Assembly: GCF_013184745.1 (NCBI RefSeq)
Contig: NZ_JAATVU010000001.1
Location: 186,001-250,000 of the forward strand
Length of the DNA stretch: 64,000 bases
Source of the DNA: Mangrovicoccus sp. HB161399
Lineage (GTDB): Bacteria; Pseudomonadota; Alphaproteobacteria; Rhodobacterales; Rhodobacteraceae
Direction of reading: 5' to 3'
The notes under the pieces were generated by a model. The model did no database searches. It saw only the letters and a program-made list of their open reading frames with translations, and was not told the DNA's origin. A program made the translations under genes and the position numbers. Positions 1 through 10,742 of this stretch are shown piece after piece; position 1 is the first letter of the stretch; each line of letters starts with the position of its first letter.

Positions 1-732
1 GACGACGCCGCCGTGATGGGCGGCCTGGCGCGGTTCAACGACCGCCCCGTCGTGGTGCTGGGCCACGAGAAGGGCCATGACACCGCCAGCCGCCTCGACC
101 GCAATTTCGGCATGGCCCGCCCCGAGGGCTACCGCAAGGCGGTGCGCCTGATGGACATGGCCGACCGCTTCGGCCTGCCGGTGATCACGCTCGTCGACAC
201 GCCCGGCGCCTATCCCGGCAAGGGCGCCGAGGAACGCGGCCAGTCCGAGGCAATCGCGCGGGCGACGGAGAAATGCCTCGGCATCGGCGTGCCGCTGGTC
301 TCGGTCGTGATCGGCGAAGGCGGCTCGGGCGGCGCGGTGGGCATTGCCGCGGGCAACCGCGTCGCGATGCTGGAACACTCCGTCTATTCGGTGATCTCTC
401 CCGAGGGCTGCGCCTCCATCCTGTGGAAGGACGCCGGCAAGATGCGCGAAGCCGCCGAGGCGCTGCGCCTGACCGCGCAGGATCTGCTGCAGCTCGGCGT
501 GGTCGACAAGGTGATCCCGGAACCGCTGGGCGGCGCGCAGCGCGATCCCGGCGTGGCGATGGACAATGTCGGCAAGGCCATCGAGGCGATGCTGGGCGAG
601 CTGTCGGGCCTCGACCGCAAGGCGCTGGTCGCCGAGCGGCGCAAGAAGTTCCTCGACATGGGCCGCATCGCCCTGCCCGAGCCCAGCTCCTTCATCCCCA
701 GCCACTTCGCCCCGGGGCGCGACCGCGGCTGA
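1..732 (+). CDS. accA: Acetyl-CoA carboxylase carboxyltransferase subunit alpha, 5' end missing
   Basis: Carboxyltransferase alpha subunit of acetyl-CoA carboxylase; with AccD it moves the carboxyl group from carboxy-biotin to acetyl-CoA, giving malonyl-CoA for fatty acid synthesis in the cytosol. The reading frame is open from the first base, and 243 residues are visible against about 319 in the family, so some 75 N-terminal residues lie left of the window. Crotonase-fold motifs are clear: VDTPGAYPG, then the glycine-rich GEGGSGGA at visible residues 105-112, and [12 protein letters not shown]. The stop is followed by an 8-bp hairpin. The GTG and ATG near base 13 are internal codons, not the start. 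Confidence 0.95.
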   Translation, partial: DDAAVMGGLARFNDRPVVVLGHEKGHDTASRLDRNFGMARPEGYRKAVRLMDMADRFGLPVITLVDTPGAYPGKGAEERGQSEAIARATEKCLGIGVPLVSVVIGEGGSGGAVGIAAGNRVAMLEHSVYSVISPEGCASILWKDAGKMREAAEALRLTAQDLLQLGVVDKVIPEPLGGAQRDPGVAMDNVGKAIEAMLGELSGLDRKALVAERRKKFLDMGRIALPEPSSFIPSHFAPGRDRG

Positions 733-764
733 CGCCCGGCGTTAGCTCGCATTTTAGGCACTAT

Positions 765-785
765 TCCGGCGGGAATTCCGCCGGA
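765..785 (+). terminator. Hairpin after accA
   Basis: Perfect 8-bp inverted repeat (765-772 with 778-785, loop GAATT), 33 bp past the accA stop. No U-tract follows, so termination is inferred only from the position. Confidence 0.4.
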
Positions 786-832
786 TCGCCCTATCCTGCC
801 GCCGGTTTGCCCCGGAAGAGAGGAGATCGGGC

Positions 833-1231
833 ATGGGACGGCGGATCGCGGCCGCGGCACTGCTGCTGGCCGGATGCAGCGGCACGATGCAGGGCGTGAC
901 GCGCGGCACCGAGGCGCCGGTGCAGTTCTCCTACGTGCAGGGCCCCGAGTCCGACCGGCTGGCCGCCGTGATCGATGGCGAGCGCTTCGGCGGGCGGACC
1001 GAACCGGCCGGCGCCGCCGCGGACCCTGCCGCATTGGACGGGCTGCTCTCCAGCTTTTTCCTCGGCATGGATTCCGGCGCTGCGGGCGAGGCCGGGGCGA
1101 TCATGCGGGGCGACCGCGGCTCCAGCCTGGACTGCCTTCTGCACTACGCCGACGGCACGCGCTACACCCCCTCGGGCGGAACCGGACTCTGCCGACACAG
1201 CGACGGCCGGCTGATCGACATCGCCTGGTGA
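833..1231 (+). CDS. Small lipoprotein of unknown function
   Basis: Predicts 132 residues. The N-terminus has a short basic-hydrophobic signal ending in a lipobox (LLLAGC, cysteine near residue 15), so the protein should be lipidated and anchored in the inner or outer membrane, facing the periplasm. I recognise no domain in the rest; it contains a second pair of cysteines (DCLLHY and GLCRHS) that could form a disulfide. A good purine-rich ribosome-binding site (AGAGGAGAT) precedes the ATG at 833. It ends 7 bp before the stop of the convergent zinc-ribbon gene. The signal peptide and the start are well supported; the function is not. Confidence 0.75.
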   Translation: MGRRIAAAALLLAGCSGTMQGVTRGTEAPVQFSYVQGPESDRLAAVIDGERFGGRTEPAGAAADPAALDGLLSSFFLGMDSGAAGEAGAIMRGDRGSSLDCLLHYADGTRYTPSGGTGLCRHSDGRLIDIAW

Positions 1232-1238
1232 GGCCCGG

Positions 1239-2366
1239 TCAGGAGCCATCCGCGCGCCCGTCCTGGCCGAACATCCCCAGAATGCCGCGGGCCAGCCGTT
1301 CCTGCACCGCATCGCCGCCGGCAATGACCCGCTCCAGCGCGGGCGCCGCGACCGGCAGGTGCCGCGACAGCGCGGGCGCCGCCAGATAGGCGGCCAGCAG
1401 GATCAGCGCCGCCGCCACCGGCGTGAGGAAACCGATGCGGAAGCCGCGCCGGACCTCCGCCGCCTCGACCTGGGCGAGCGCGCGCGACCGCGCCGCCACC
1501 GGCAGGCCGCTGCGGATTTCCCGCGGCACCGGCACCTGGGCCGGCCGCTCCGGCGGCGGGGACGGCGCCATGCCCGCCCGGTCCGACAGCAGGCTGCTCA
1601 GATCCGGCGCGGGTTCGTTGTCCGACAGCGGCGGCATCGGCCGGAATCCGCCCTGCGGCGGATCCAGCGGCGCCTCCGCCTCGGGATCGGGCTCGTTGCC
1701 GGGATTTTCGCCGCTCGGACGCCAGCGCATCGCGGACTCGCCGCTGCTGCGCTCGGCCTGCTGCAGCCGCGCCAGACGGTCGCGCACCTCGCCGGGGCTG
1801 CGCCGCGGACGCGGCGCCAGCGGCAGCTCGTCCTGGCTTTCCAGCGGCATGCCCGCATCGCGGCGGCGTGCCCGCGCCTCGGTCTCGGCCTCTTCCTTCA
1901 GCACCGCCAGCACGCCGGGATCGAGTTTCCGGCGCGGCGGAAACGGCAGATCGAGCTCCGGCTCCTCTTCCAGCGGCGGCGCGGCAGGCGGCTGCATTCC
2001 GGCAGCGGGCGGGCGCGGCGGCACGGCGCGGCGGGCGCGCCCAGCCAGCACCGAGGGCAGCGGCGGGCCGCCTTCCAGCGGCGCCTGCGGGCCTTCGGCG
2101 AATCCCCATCCGGTCTCGGCGCCGGCTGCCTCGGGGGGGCGCTCAGAGGCCCGCGGGGCAGCCGACTTGTCCGCCGTCCCGGATGCCGCGGCAGGAGACT
2201 CGGGCGCAGCCGGACCGGGCAGCCAGAGCTGGAACCAGTTGTGCCCGCAGGCCGAACACTGGACATCCCGCCCTCCGGCCGAGATCGCTGCCTGCGGCAC
2301 CTCGTAGGCCGCCTGGCAGGATGGGCAGACGATCCGGATCACCTTTGCGTGCACTCCTTCCGACAT
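1239..2366 (-). CDS. Zinc-ribbon (MJ0042-type) membrane protein divergent from ftsE
   Basis: Predicts 375 residues. The N-terminal zinc ribbon has cysteines at 14, 17, 37 and 40 (VCPSCQ ... CSACGHNW), the pattern of the short MJ0042/zinc_ribbon_5 domain. A long Pro/Ala/Glu/Arg-rich, probably disordered middle follows, then one membrane helix at about 313-333 and a short tail. The start was set at the ATG at 2366, just before the zinc ribbon and preceded by GGTGAGGG; the open frame runs further upstream but adds only low-complexity sequence. It is divergent from ftsE, an arrangement I recall from Rhodobacteraceae. A link to cell division or envelope regulation is inferred from that context alone. 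Confidence 0.85.
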   Translation of the reverse strand: MSEGVHAKVIRIVCPSCQAAYEVPQAAISAGGRDVQCSACGHNWFQLWLPGPAAPESPAAASGTADKSAAPRASERPPEAAGAETGWGFAEGPQAPLEGGPPLPSVLAGRARRAVPPRPPAAGMQPPAAPPLEEEPELDLPFPPRRKLDPGVLAVLKEEAETEARARRRDAGMPLESQDELPLAPRPRRSPGEVRDRLARLQQAERSSGESAMRWRPSGENPGNEPDPEAEAPLDPPQGGFRPMPPLSDNEPAPDLSSLLSDRAGMAPSPPPERPAQVPVPREIRSGLPVAARSRALAQVEAAEVRRGFRIGFLTPVAAALILLAAYLAAPALSRHLPVAAPALERVIAGGDAVQERLARGILGMFGQDGRADGS

Positions 2367-2469
2367 CCCCTCACCTCTAGCAATTTCGCGCCGGAGCGCC
2401 AAGCGTTGCCCGTTGCCATGCCCCGGCCTCTGAGGCAAGAAGGGGGCCGCAACCAAAGGGGCAGTACGA

Positions 2470-3147
2470 GTGATCGACCTCTCACAGGTGACGGTGGCTT
2501 TCGGCGGGCGCGTGGTGCTCAGCGATGTCACCCTCTCCTTGCAGCCCGGAGATTTCTTTTTCCTTACAGGACCTTCCGGCGCAGGCAAGACAACGCTACT
2601 CAGGCTATGCGCGGGGGCGATGGCCCCGGCGAAGGGGGAGGTGCGGCTGTTTGGCCGTCCGCTCTCGGAAATGACCAGCGACGCCCGCGCCAGCGCGCGG
2701 CGGCGCATGGGCATCGTCTACCAGGACACGCAGTTCCTGGACCATCTGCCGCTCGAGGAGAACGTGCTGCTGCCCTTCACGGTGCGCGGCCGGCTCGATG
2801 CCGAGCTGCGCGCCCAGGCCGACGACCTGATGACCTGGGTGGGGCTGGCGGGGCACAGGGCCGCGCTGCCGCCGACCCTTTCGGGCGGGGAACGCCAGCG
2901 GGCGGCGCTTGCCCGCGCGCTGCTGACCGCGCCCGAGCTGGTGCTGGCCGACGAGCCGACCGGCAATCTGGACTGGGAGATGTCGCTGAAGCTGCTGACG
3001 CTGCTGATCGAGCTCAACCGTCTGGGCACTCCGGTGCTGATGGCCACCCATGACCTCGCGCTGATCCGCGCGGCCAAGCCGCTGGTCAATGCCCGCGTGC
3101 TGCGGCTGAAGGACGGGCAGCTGACCCAGGCGGGAGCCGCATTGTGA
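2470..3147 (+). CDS. ftsE: Cell division ATP-binding protein FtsE
   Basis: ABC-type ATPase that pairs with FtsX at the division ring and drives activation of septal peptidoglycan hydrolases. It predicts 225 residues with all ABC landmarks: Walker A GPSGAGKT at 34-41, signature LSGGERQ at 137-143, Walker B LVLADEPTG at 157-165, and an H-loop in MATHD. The start is the GTG at 2470, 103 bp from the divergent zinc-ribbon gene. The stop overlaps the ftsX start by 4 bp (GTGA), which supports translational coupling. The length is close to that of E. coli FtsE. Confidence 0.93.
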   Translation: MIDLSQVTVAFGGRVVLSDVTLSLQPGDFFFLTGPSGAGKTTLLRLCAGAMAPAKGEVRLFGRPLSEMTSDARASARRRMGIVYQDTQFLDHLPLEENVLLPFTVRGRLDAELRAQADDLMTWVGLAGHRAALPPTLSGGERQRAALARALLTAPELVLADEPTGNLDWEMSLKLLTLLIELNRLGTPVLMATHDLALIRAAKPLVNARVLRLKDGQLTQAGAAL

Positions 3148-4028
3148 CCATCCTCGACTTTCTCCGCGGCGATCCCGGCGCAGGCCGGGTGGTTCCGCCC
3201 GCAGGCAGCACCGGACGGCTCGTCGGCCTCGGCACCGCCGCCATGGCCTTCCTCGCGGTCTTCGCAATCGCGCTGGCCGCGATGCTGTTCCGGCTGGGCG
3301 ACAGCTGGCGCACCGACCTGGCAGACACTGCCACGGTGCGCATAACCTCCTTGGGCGAGGCGCGCGACGCCGATACCGAAACCGCGCTGGAGGTTCTGCG
3401 CACCACTCCCGGCATCGCCTCGGCCCGGGTGATCCCGGATCTGGAGCAGCAGGCGCTGCTGGAACCGTGGTTCGGCAAGGACCTGCCGCTCGACAGCCTG
3501 CCGCTGCCGCGGCTGATCGAGGTCGCGACCGAAGGCGGCGGCTTCGACGCCCGCGCGCTGGATCTGCGGCTGGCAGGCGAAGTCCCCGCCGCGCGGCTCG
3601 ACGACCACGACCGCTGGCGCGCGCCGCTGGCAAGGGCGCAGGGAAGGATGACCGGCGTCACGCTGGCGGCGCTGGCGCTGATCGCTGCCACGCTGGCCGC
3701 CGTCACCGCGCTGGCCGCCCGTGCCGCGCTGTCGGCCAATGCGCAGGTGATCGACGTGCTGCGGCTGGTCGGCGCCCGCGACACCTGGATCGCCCGCGCT
3801 TTCGTGCGGCGCATCACCCTGCGCGCCTTCCTCGGCGCGGCCGGCGGCAGCTTGCTTGCCGCCGCGATCCTTGCCACTTTCCCGGCAGCCGGCACCGCCG
3901 GACTGCCCGCGCTGCGCCCCGGAGGCCTGGCTTGGGCACTCCTCGTGCCGGTCCCGCTCTTTGCCGCGCTCGTGGCCTGGATCACCACCCGCCGGAGCGC
4001 GCTCCGGATGCTGAAAGGACGCCCCTGA
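3144..4028 (+). CDS. ftsX: Cell division permease FtsX
   Basis: Membrane partner of FtsE; the pair transmits ATP hydrolysis across the inner membrane to cell-wall hydrolases during septation. It predicts 294 residues with four hydrophobic segments: one near the N-terminus (about 29-50), then a periplasmic stretch of about 120 residues, then three more (about 170-192, 225-245 and 255-275). This is the FtsX topology. Sequence conservation in FtsX is low, so the call rests on topology plus its position directly after ftsE, with a GTGA overlap. Its stop shares one base with the next ATG. Confidence 0.9.
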   Translation: MTILDFLRGDPGAGRVVPPAGSTGRLVGLGTAAMAFLAVFAIALAAMLFRLGDSWRTDLADTATVRITSLGEARDADTETALEVLRTTPGIASARVIPDLEQQALLEPWFGKDLPLDSLPLPRLIEVATEGGGFDARALDLRLAGEVPAARLDDHDRWRAPLARAQGRMTGVTLAALALIAATLAAVTALAARAALSANAQVIDVLRLVGARDTWIARAFVRRITLRAFLGAAGGSLLAAAILATFPAAGTAGLPALRPGGLAWALLVPVPLFAALVAWITTRRSALRMLKGRP

Positions 4029-4762
4029 TGGCCCATGCCTGGCGCTGGCTGCGCTCGCTTCTCTTCGTCGGCCAGATGTACCTCGTCATGGCCCTTCTGG
4101 GCCTCTTCTTCGCACCCTGGGCCGCCATCGACCGTCGCGGCGCCTCCAAGGGCATCCACACCTATTGCAACTGGGTGCGCTGGAGCGCCCGCTGGATGGT
4201 CGGACTGCGCTCGGAAATACGCGGGCCGGTGCCGCAGGGCGAAGTTCTGATCGCTTCCAAGCACCAGAGCTTCTTCGACATCATCCTGCTGTGCTCGGTC
4301 CTGCCGAAGCCGCGCTTCATCATGAAGCGCGAACTCCTCCGCGCGCCCGTGCTGGGCTGGTTCGCCGTCCGGATCGGCTGCGTCCCGGTCGACCGCGGCA
4401 AGCGCGGCGCCGCCGTGGCGAAGATGCTGAAGGACGTGTCGTCCCACGGCGCCGGACCGGGGCAGCTGATCATCTATCCGCAGGGCACCCGGGTCGCGCC
4501 GGGGACGGACCTGCCCTACAAGGTGGGCTCCGCCGCGCTCTACAAGCAGCTCGGCCAGACCTGCGTGCCCGCCGCGACCAATGTCGGCGTCTTCTGGCCG
4601 CGCACCGGCATCTACCGCAAGCCGGGCCTCGCCGTCGTCGAGTTCCTCGATCCGATCGCGCCGGGAATGGACCTGCATGCCTTCATGGACCGCCTGCGCG
4701 GCGAGATCGAGACGGCCAGCGACGCGCTGATGGCCGAGGCCGGCTTCAGGAGGGACAGCTGA
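4028..4762 (+). CDS. plsC: 1-acyl-sn-glycerol-3-phosphate acyltransferase family protein (PlsC-like)
   Basis: Transfers an acyl chain to lysophosphatidic acid to give phosphatidic acid, the second acylation of phospholipid synthesis, at the inner membrane. It predicts 244 residues. The catalytic HX4D motif is HQSFFD at 79-84, and the substrate-binding motif reads YPQGTR (about 150-155; the usual form is EGTR). A hydrophobic N-terminal helix (about 10-32) should anchor it. The ATG at 4028 shares its A with the ftsX stop, so it belongs to the ftsE operon. Another lysophospholipid acyltransferase of the same fold cannot be excluded. Confidence 0.88.
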   Translation: MAHAWRWLRSLLFVGQMYLVMALLGLFFAPWAAIDRRGASKGIHTYCNWVRWSARWMVGLRSEIRGPVPQGEVLIASKHQSFFDIILLCSVLPKPRFIMKRELLRAPVLGWFAVRIGCVPVDRGKRGAAVAKMLKDVSSHGAGPGQLIIYPQGTRVAPGTDLPYKVGSAALYKQLGQTCVPAATNVGVFWPRTGIYRKPGLAVVEFLDPIAPGMDLHAFMDRLRGEIETASDALMAEAGFRRDS

Positions 4763-5367
4763 TGGACTGGATCGAGACCGAGGACGAGCTGCACGCCCAT
4801 TACGGAACGCCGCAGGCGCCGTCGACGGTGAAGGTCGCCGACCGGATCACGCCGGAATACCTTCCCTGGCTGGAGGCGTCGCGCTTCTGCGTCCTGACCA
4901 CGGTCGGACCGGAGGGCACCGACGGCTCGCCGCGCGGCGACCAAGGACCGGTGGTGCGGATCCTGGACGACCGGACGCTCGCCCTGCCCGACTGGCGCGG
5001 CAACGACCGGATCGACAGCCTGCGCAACATCCTGCGCGACGGCCGGGTGTCCCTGATGCTGATGGTCCCGGGCGAGACAAACGTCATCCGCATCAACGGC
5101 CGGGCGCGGCTGACCGCCGATGCCGGGCTGCGCGCGGATTTCGAGACCGCCGGGAAGCAGCCCCGCACCGTCGCGGTGATCCGGGTGGAAGAGGTCTATT
5201 TCCAATGCGCCCGGGCGCTGATCCGCTCGCGCCTCTGGGAGGTCCCGCAGGACCGCCCCGCATTGCCCACGCCGGGGCAGATCCTCGCGGCAATGAGCGC
5301 GGGCGAAACCGGCGGCGACGGCTACGACCGCTCCTGGCCGGAGCGTGCCGCCGCCACGATGTGGTAG
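4762..5367 (+). CDS. Pyridoxamine 5'-phosphate oxidase family FMN protein
   Basis: Predicts 201 residues with a split-barrel flavin-binding fold, recognised from the segment RFCVLTTVGPEGTDGSPRGD, followed by the barrel strands and RINGRARLT. It resembles the MSMEG_1061-type subgroup of PPOX flavoproteins rather than PdxH, so vitamin B6 synthesis is not implied. The ATG at 4762 shares one base with the plsC stop, making this the last gene of the ftsE-ftsX-plsC run. The substrate is unknown. A cytosolic, FMN- or F420-type redox enzyme is the expectation from the family. Confidence 0.8.
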   Translation: MDWIETEDELHAHYGTPQAPSTVKVADRITPEYLPWLEASRFCVLTTVGPEGTDGSPRGDQGPVVRILDDRTLALPDWRGNDRIDSLRNILRDGRVSLMLMVPGETNVIRINGRARLTADAGLRADFETAGKQPRTVAVIRVEEVYFQCARALIRSRLWEVPQDRPALPTPGQILAAMSAGETGGDGYDRSWPERAAATMW

Positions 5368-5422
5368 AAATCCGGCACATGCCTTATTTCACGCCGTTGT
5401 GACTCCCATCGGCCGGAACCCG

Positions 5423-5446
5423 CGTTAACCTTTTGCCGTTAACCAT
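5423..5446. promoter_or_regulatory. Tandem CGTTAACC boxes, possible CtrA-type site
   Basis: The octamer CGTTAACC occurs twice (5423-5430 and 5437-5444), 14 bp apart, and the second copy is part of TTAACCAT (5439-5446), the half-site reported for the alphaproteobacterial cell-cycle regulator CtrA. The full TTAA-N7-TTAA form is not present here (the spacing is N10). It lies about 75 bp upstream of the cfa-like gene. Function is inferred. Confidence 0.35.
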
Positions 5447-5520
5447 TTCGAGACAGGCCGCACCGACCCAGCATTCATTGTCCCTGAGGCCCTGTCTCGC
5501 TTTGAGACCACCAGGTAAAA

Positions 5521-6759
5521 GTGAATGTGACGATGTGGCAGAAACTCTTTGACCGGCTATTGCGCAGCCTTGTTGTCGAAGGCGCTCTCGAAGTGACCCT
5601 CCCCTGCGGCAGCACCATCCATTACGGACAGAAGGACGTGGCACCCGTCCGCGCGACGCTCAGCGATCCCAGGCGGCTCCGGCAATTCGTGACCGACCCC
5701 GAGATGGCCCTCGGCGACAGCTATACCGAAGGCAGCCTGACGGTGGAGAACGACGATATCGGCGGTCTCCTGGCGCTGGCGCTGAAGAACATGAACGGCA
5801 ACGGCCGCCGGCCCCATGCGCTGCGCCCCGAGAAGCTGATGAGCCGCCTCGGCCAGATCACCTCGATCACCCGCGCGAAATCGAATGTCGCGCACCATTA
5901 CGACCTGTCGAACGATTTCTACCGGCTCTTCCTCGACAAGGACATGCAGTATTCCTGCGCTTACTTCGAGCATGCCGCCGACACGCTGGAACAGGCGCAG
6001 CTGCAGAAGAAGCGCCACATCGCGCGGAAACTGCGGCTGGAGCCGGGCATGTCGGTTCTGGACATCGGCTGCGGCTGGGGCGGCATGGCGATCACGCTGG
6101 CGCAGGAATTCGGCGCCCGCGTGACAGGCGTGACGCTGTCGGAGGACCAGCACCGGCTGGCCTGCGAACGCGTCAGGGCGGCAGGCCTCGAGGACCGGGT
6201 GAAGATCGTGCTGCGCGACTACCGCCAGGTGGACGAGACGTTCGACCGCATCGTCTCCGTCGGCATGTTCGAGCATGTCGGCATCCCGCAATACGGCGAG
6301 TATTTCGCGCAGGTGTTCGACAAGCTGGCCCCGGACGGCGTGGCGCTGATCCACACGATCGGCCGCACCGGCGAGCCGGTGCCGGTTTCGCCCTGGATCA
6401 GCAAGCGGATCTTCCCCGGCGGGCACGTGCCGTCGCTGTCGGAAACGGTGCCGCATATCGAGCATTCCGGCCTCTATGCATGCGATATCGAGATCCTGCG
6501 GCTGCACTATGCCGAAACCCTGCGCCACTGGGACCTTCGGGTGCAGGCGCACCGGGCGGAGATCGAAGAGATGTTCGGCGAGACCTTCTTCCGGATGTGG
6601 CGCTTCTATCTCGTCGCATGCGAGATGACCTTCCGCCACGGGCGCCAGGCGGTGTTCCAGTTCCAGCTGGCAAAGGACCAGAGAGCCGTGCCGCTGACAC
6701 GGGACTATCTGCATGCGCCCGAGGAAGAGCGGTCGGCGGACTTGCGCCAGGCCGGATAG
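5521..6759 (+). CDS. cfa: Cyclopropane-fatty-acyl-phospholipid synthase family methyltransferase
   Basis: SAM-dependent enzyme that adds a methylene bridge (or a related methyl group) to unsaturated acyl chains of membrane phospholipids. It predicts 412 residues from the GTG at 5521; an in-frame ATG at 5533 (MWQKLF) is an equally good start. The SAM-binding motif I is VLDIGCGWGG at about 179-188, preceded by the family's HHYDLSNDFY and YSCAYFE segments. The length fits the family. It is followed at once by a 12-bp hairpin and is not closely linked to the upstream operon (about 150 bp gap). Alphaproteobacteria often carry several paralogues, so the exact lipid product is uncertain. Confidence 0.88.
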   Translation: MNVTMWQKLFDRLLRSLVVEGALEVTLPCGSTIHYGQKDVAPVRATLSDPRRLRQFVTDPEMALGDSYTEGSLTVENDDIGGLLALALKNMNGNGRRPHALRPEKLMSRLGQITSITRAKSNVAHHYDLSNDFYRLFLDKDMQYSCAYFEHAADTLEQAQLQKKRHIARKLRLEPGMSVLDIGCGWGGMAITLAQEFGARVTGVTLSEDQHRLACERVRAAGLEDRVKIVLRDYRQVDETFDRIVSVGMFEHVGIPQYGEYFAQVFDKLAPDGVALIHTIGRTGEPVPVSPWISKRIFPGGHVPSLSETVPHIEHSGLYACDIEILRLHYAETLRHWDLRVQAHRAEIEEMFGETFFRMWRFYLVACEMTFRHGRQAVFQFQLAKDQRAVPLTRDYLHAPEEERSADLRQAG

Positions 6760-6764
6760 CACAT

Positions 6765-6803
6765 GTCCCGTGCCGCCGCAGGACAGCTGCCGCGGCGCGG
6801 GAC
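6765..6803. terminator. Bidirectional hairpin between cfa and the small zinc-ribbon gene
   Basis: Twelve-bp stem (6765-6776 with 6792-6803, one G-T wobble, 15-nt loop) starting 6 bp after the cfa stop and ending 11 bp before the stop of the convergent small gene. No U-tract is visible. Confidence 0.5.
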
Positions 6804-6813
6804 GGATGTCCAG

Positions 6814-7011
6814 TCAGCGCGCTCTTGCCTTCCTCGCCAGCTTTCCGGCCTGGCCCAGGGAAAGAATGGCGATGACGATCGAAAAAAAAGAGCCGATGAA
6901 AGTCTTCCGGTTAAACTGGCGATTGCAATCCAAACAAAGATACAAATTCTTAAATATACCCTGACGGGATTTAAGAATGTTGGTTCGCGTTTCGCAATGG
7001 GGACATTTCAT
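6814..7011 (-). CDS. Small zinc-ribbon protein in an AT-rich island
   Basis: Predicts 65 residues. Two CxxC pairs 17-18 residues apart (KCPHCE at the start, LCLDCN later) form a probable zinc ribbon. They are followed by a hydrophobic helix (FIGSFFSIVIAILSLG) and a basic tail (KLARKARAR). The start is set at the ATG at 7011 because GGAG lies 9 nt upstream and the ribbon starts there; the frame could extend 19 residues further. The base composition is far more AT-rich than all neighbours, which suggests recent acquisition or an unusual expression requirement. A membrane-bound metal or nucleic-acid binding role is a guess from the layout. Confidence 0.6.
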   Translation of the reverse strand: MKCPHCETRTNILKSRQGIFKNLYLCLDCNRQFNRKTFIGSFFSIVIAILSLGQAGKLARKARAR

Positions 7012-7262
7012 TTCCCGGCACTCCACTCGTAATATGAATAGGGTAGGTAGCTGCCCAATCCCTGTCAAATGCCGGGATATTTACAATCGTGTAAGCTCTC
7101 TTGAAAGGTTTCTTCGGAAACATGCCGCAATTGTTTTTTCAATTGATTTCAAGCAGATTCTCAAAACAAAGTTTGCGCTGAATAATTAGTTCCCAATACA
7201 TGAAAATGGCAGCAAACCCGAAATGGGCCGCCGCCAATTTTGAATCGCCGAAGCTGCACGGA
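7012..7262. other. AT-rich intergenic stretch
   Basis: About 250 bp of markedly AT-rich DNA between the small zinc-ribbon gene and the carB terminator. I find no convincing gene; a plus-strand frame of about 70 codons (6977-7189) overlaps the zinc-ribbon gene antisense and has no recognisable features. It presumably holds the promoter of the small gene. Confidence 0.5.
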
Positions 7263-7298
7263 GAATTGGCGCCCAGCTTAATGCATGGGCGCCAATTC
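7263..7298 (-). terminator. Terminator-like hairpin after carB
   Basis: Perfect 12-bp inverted repeat (GAATTGGCGCCC at 7263-7274 with its complement at 7287-7298, 12-nt loop), 10 bp past the carB stop on the minus strand. No long U-tract follows, so it may be factor-dependent. Confidence 0.6.
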
Positions 7299-7307
7299 CC
7301 CTTCGAA

Positions 7308-10592
<3,285 letters not shown>

Positions 10593-10633
10593 GGGTTTTC
10601 GGCCTCTGACTCAGGAGTGGGCAAATCGCCTGC

Positions 10634-10662
10634 GTTATAGTCAAGGCTGCTCAGGGCGCAAG
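10634..10662 (-). promoter_or_regulatory. Probable sigma-70-type promoter of carB
   Basis: On the minus strand CTTGCG (10657-10662) and TATAAC (10634-10639) are separated by 17 bp, close to the alphaproteobacterial CTTGAC-N17-TATAAT-like consensus. The -10 box lies 41 bp upstream of the carB ATG. Confidence 0.55.
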
Positions 10663-10686
10663 TGCCGCTCGGAGAGGTTTGGACGG

Positions 10687-10715
10687 AAAACGGCCGGGCC
10701 CCGCGGCCCGGCCGT
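10687..10715 (-). terminator. Intrinsic terminator of the VPLPA-CTERM gene
   Basis: Eleven-bp perfect stem (10690-10700 with 10705-10715, loop of 4 nt) followed on the minus strand by TTTT (the A-run at 10687-10690 on the plus strand), 28 bp past the stop of the gene at 10743. Confidence 0.75.
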
Positions 10716-10742
10716 CGCAATGCCGGACGGATCGGTCCCGCC

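Noticed and set aside
5423-5446. Full CtrA site TTAA-N7-TTAA
   Set aside because: The two TTAA units are 10 bp apart, not 7; only the TTAACCAT half-site matches.
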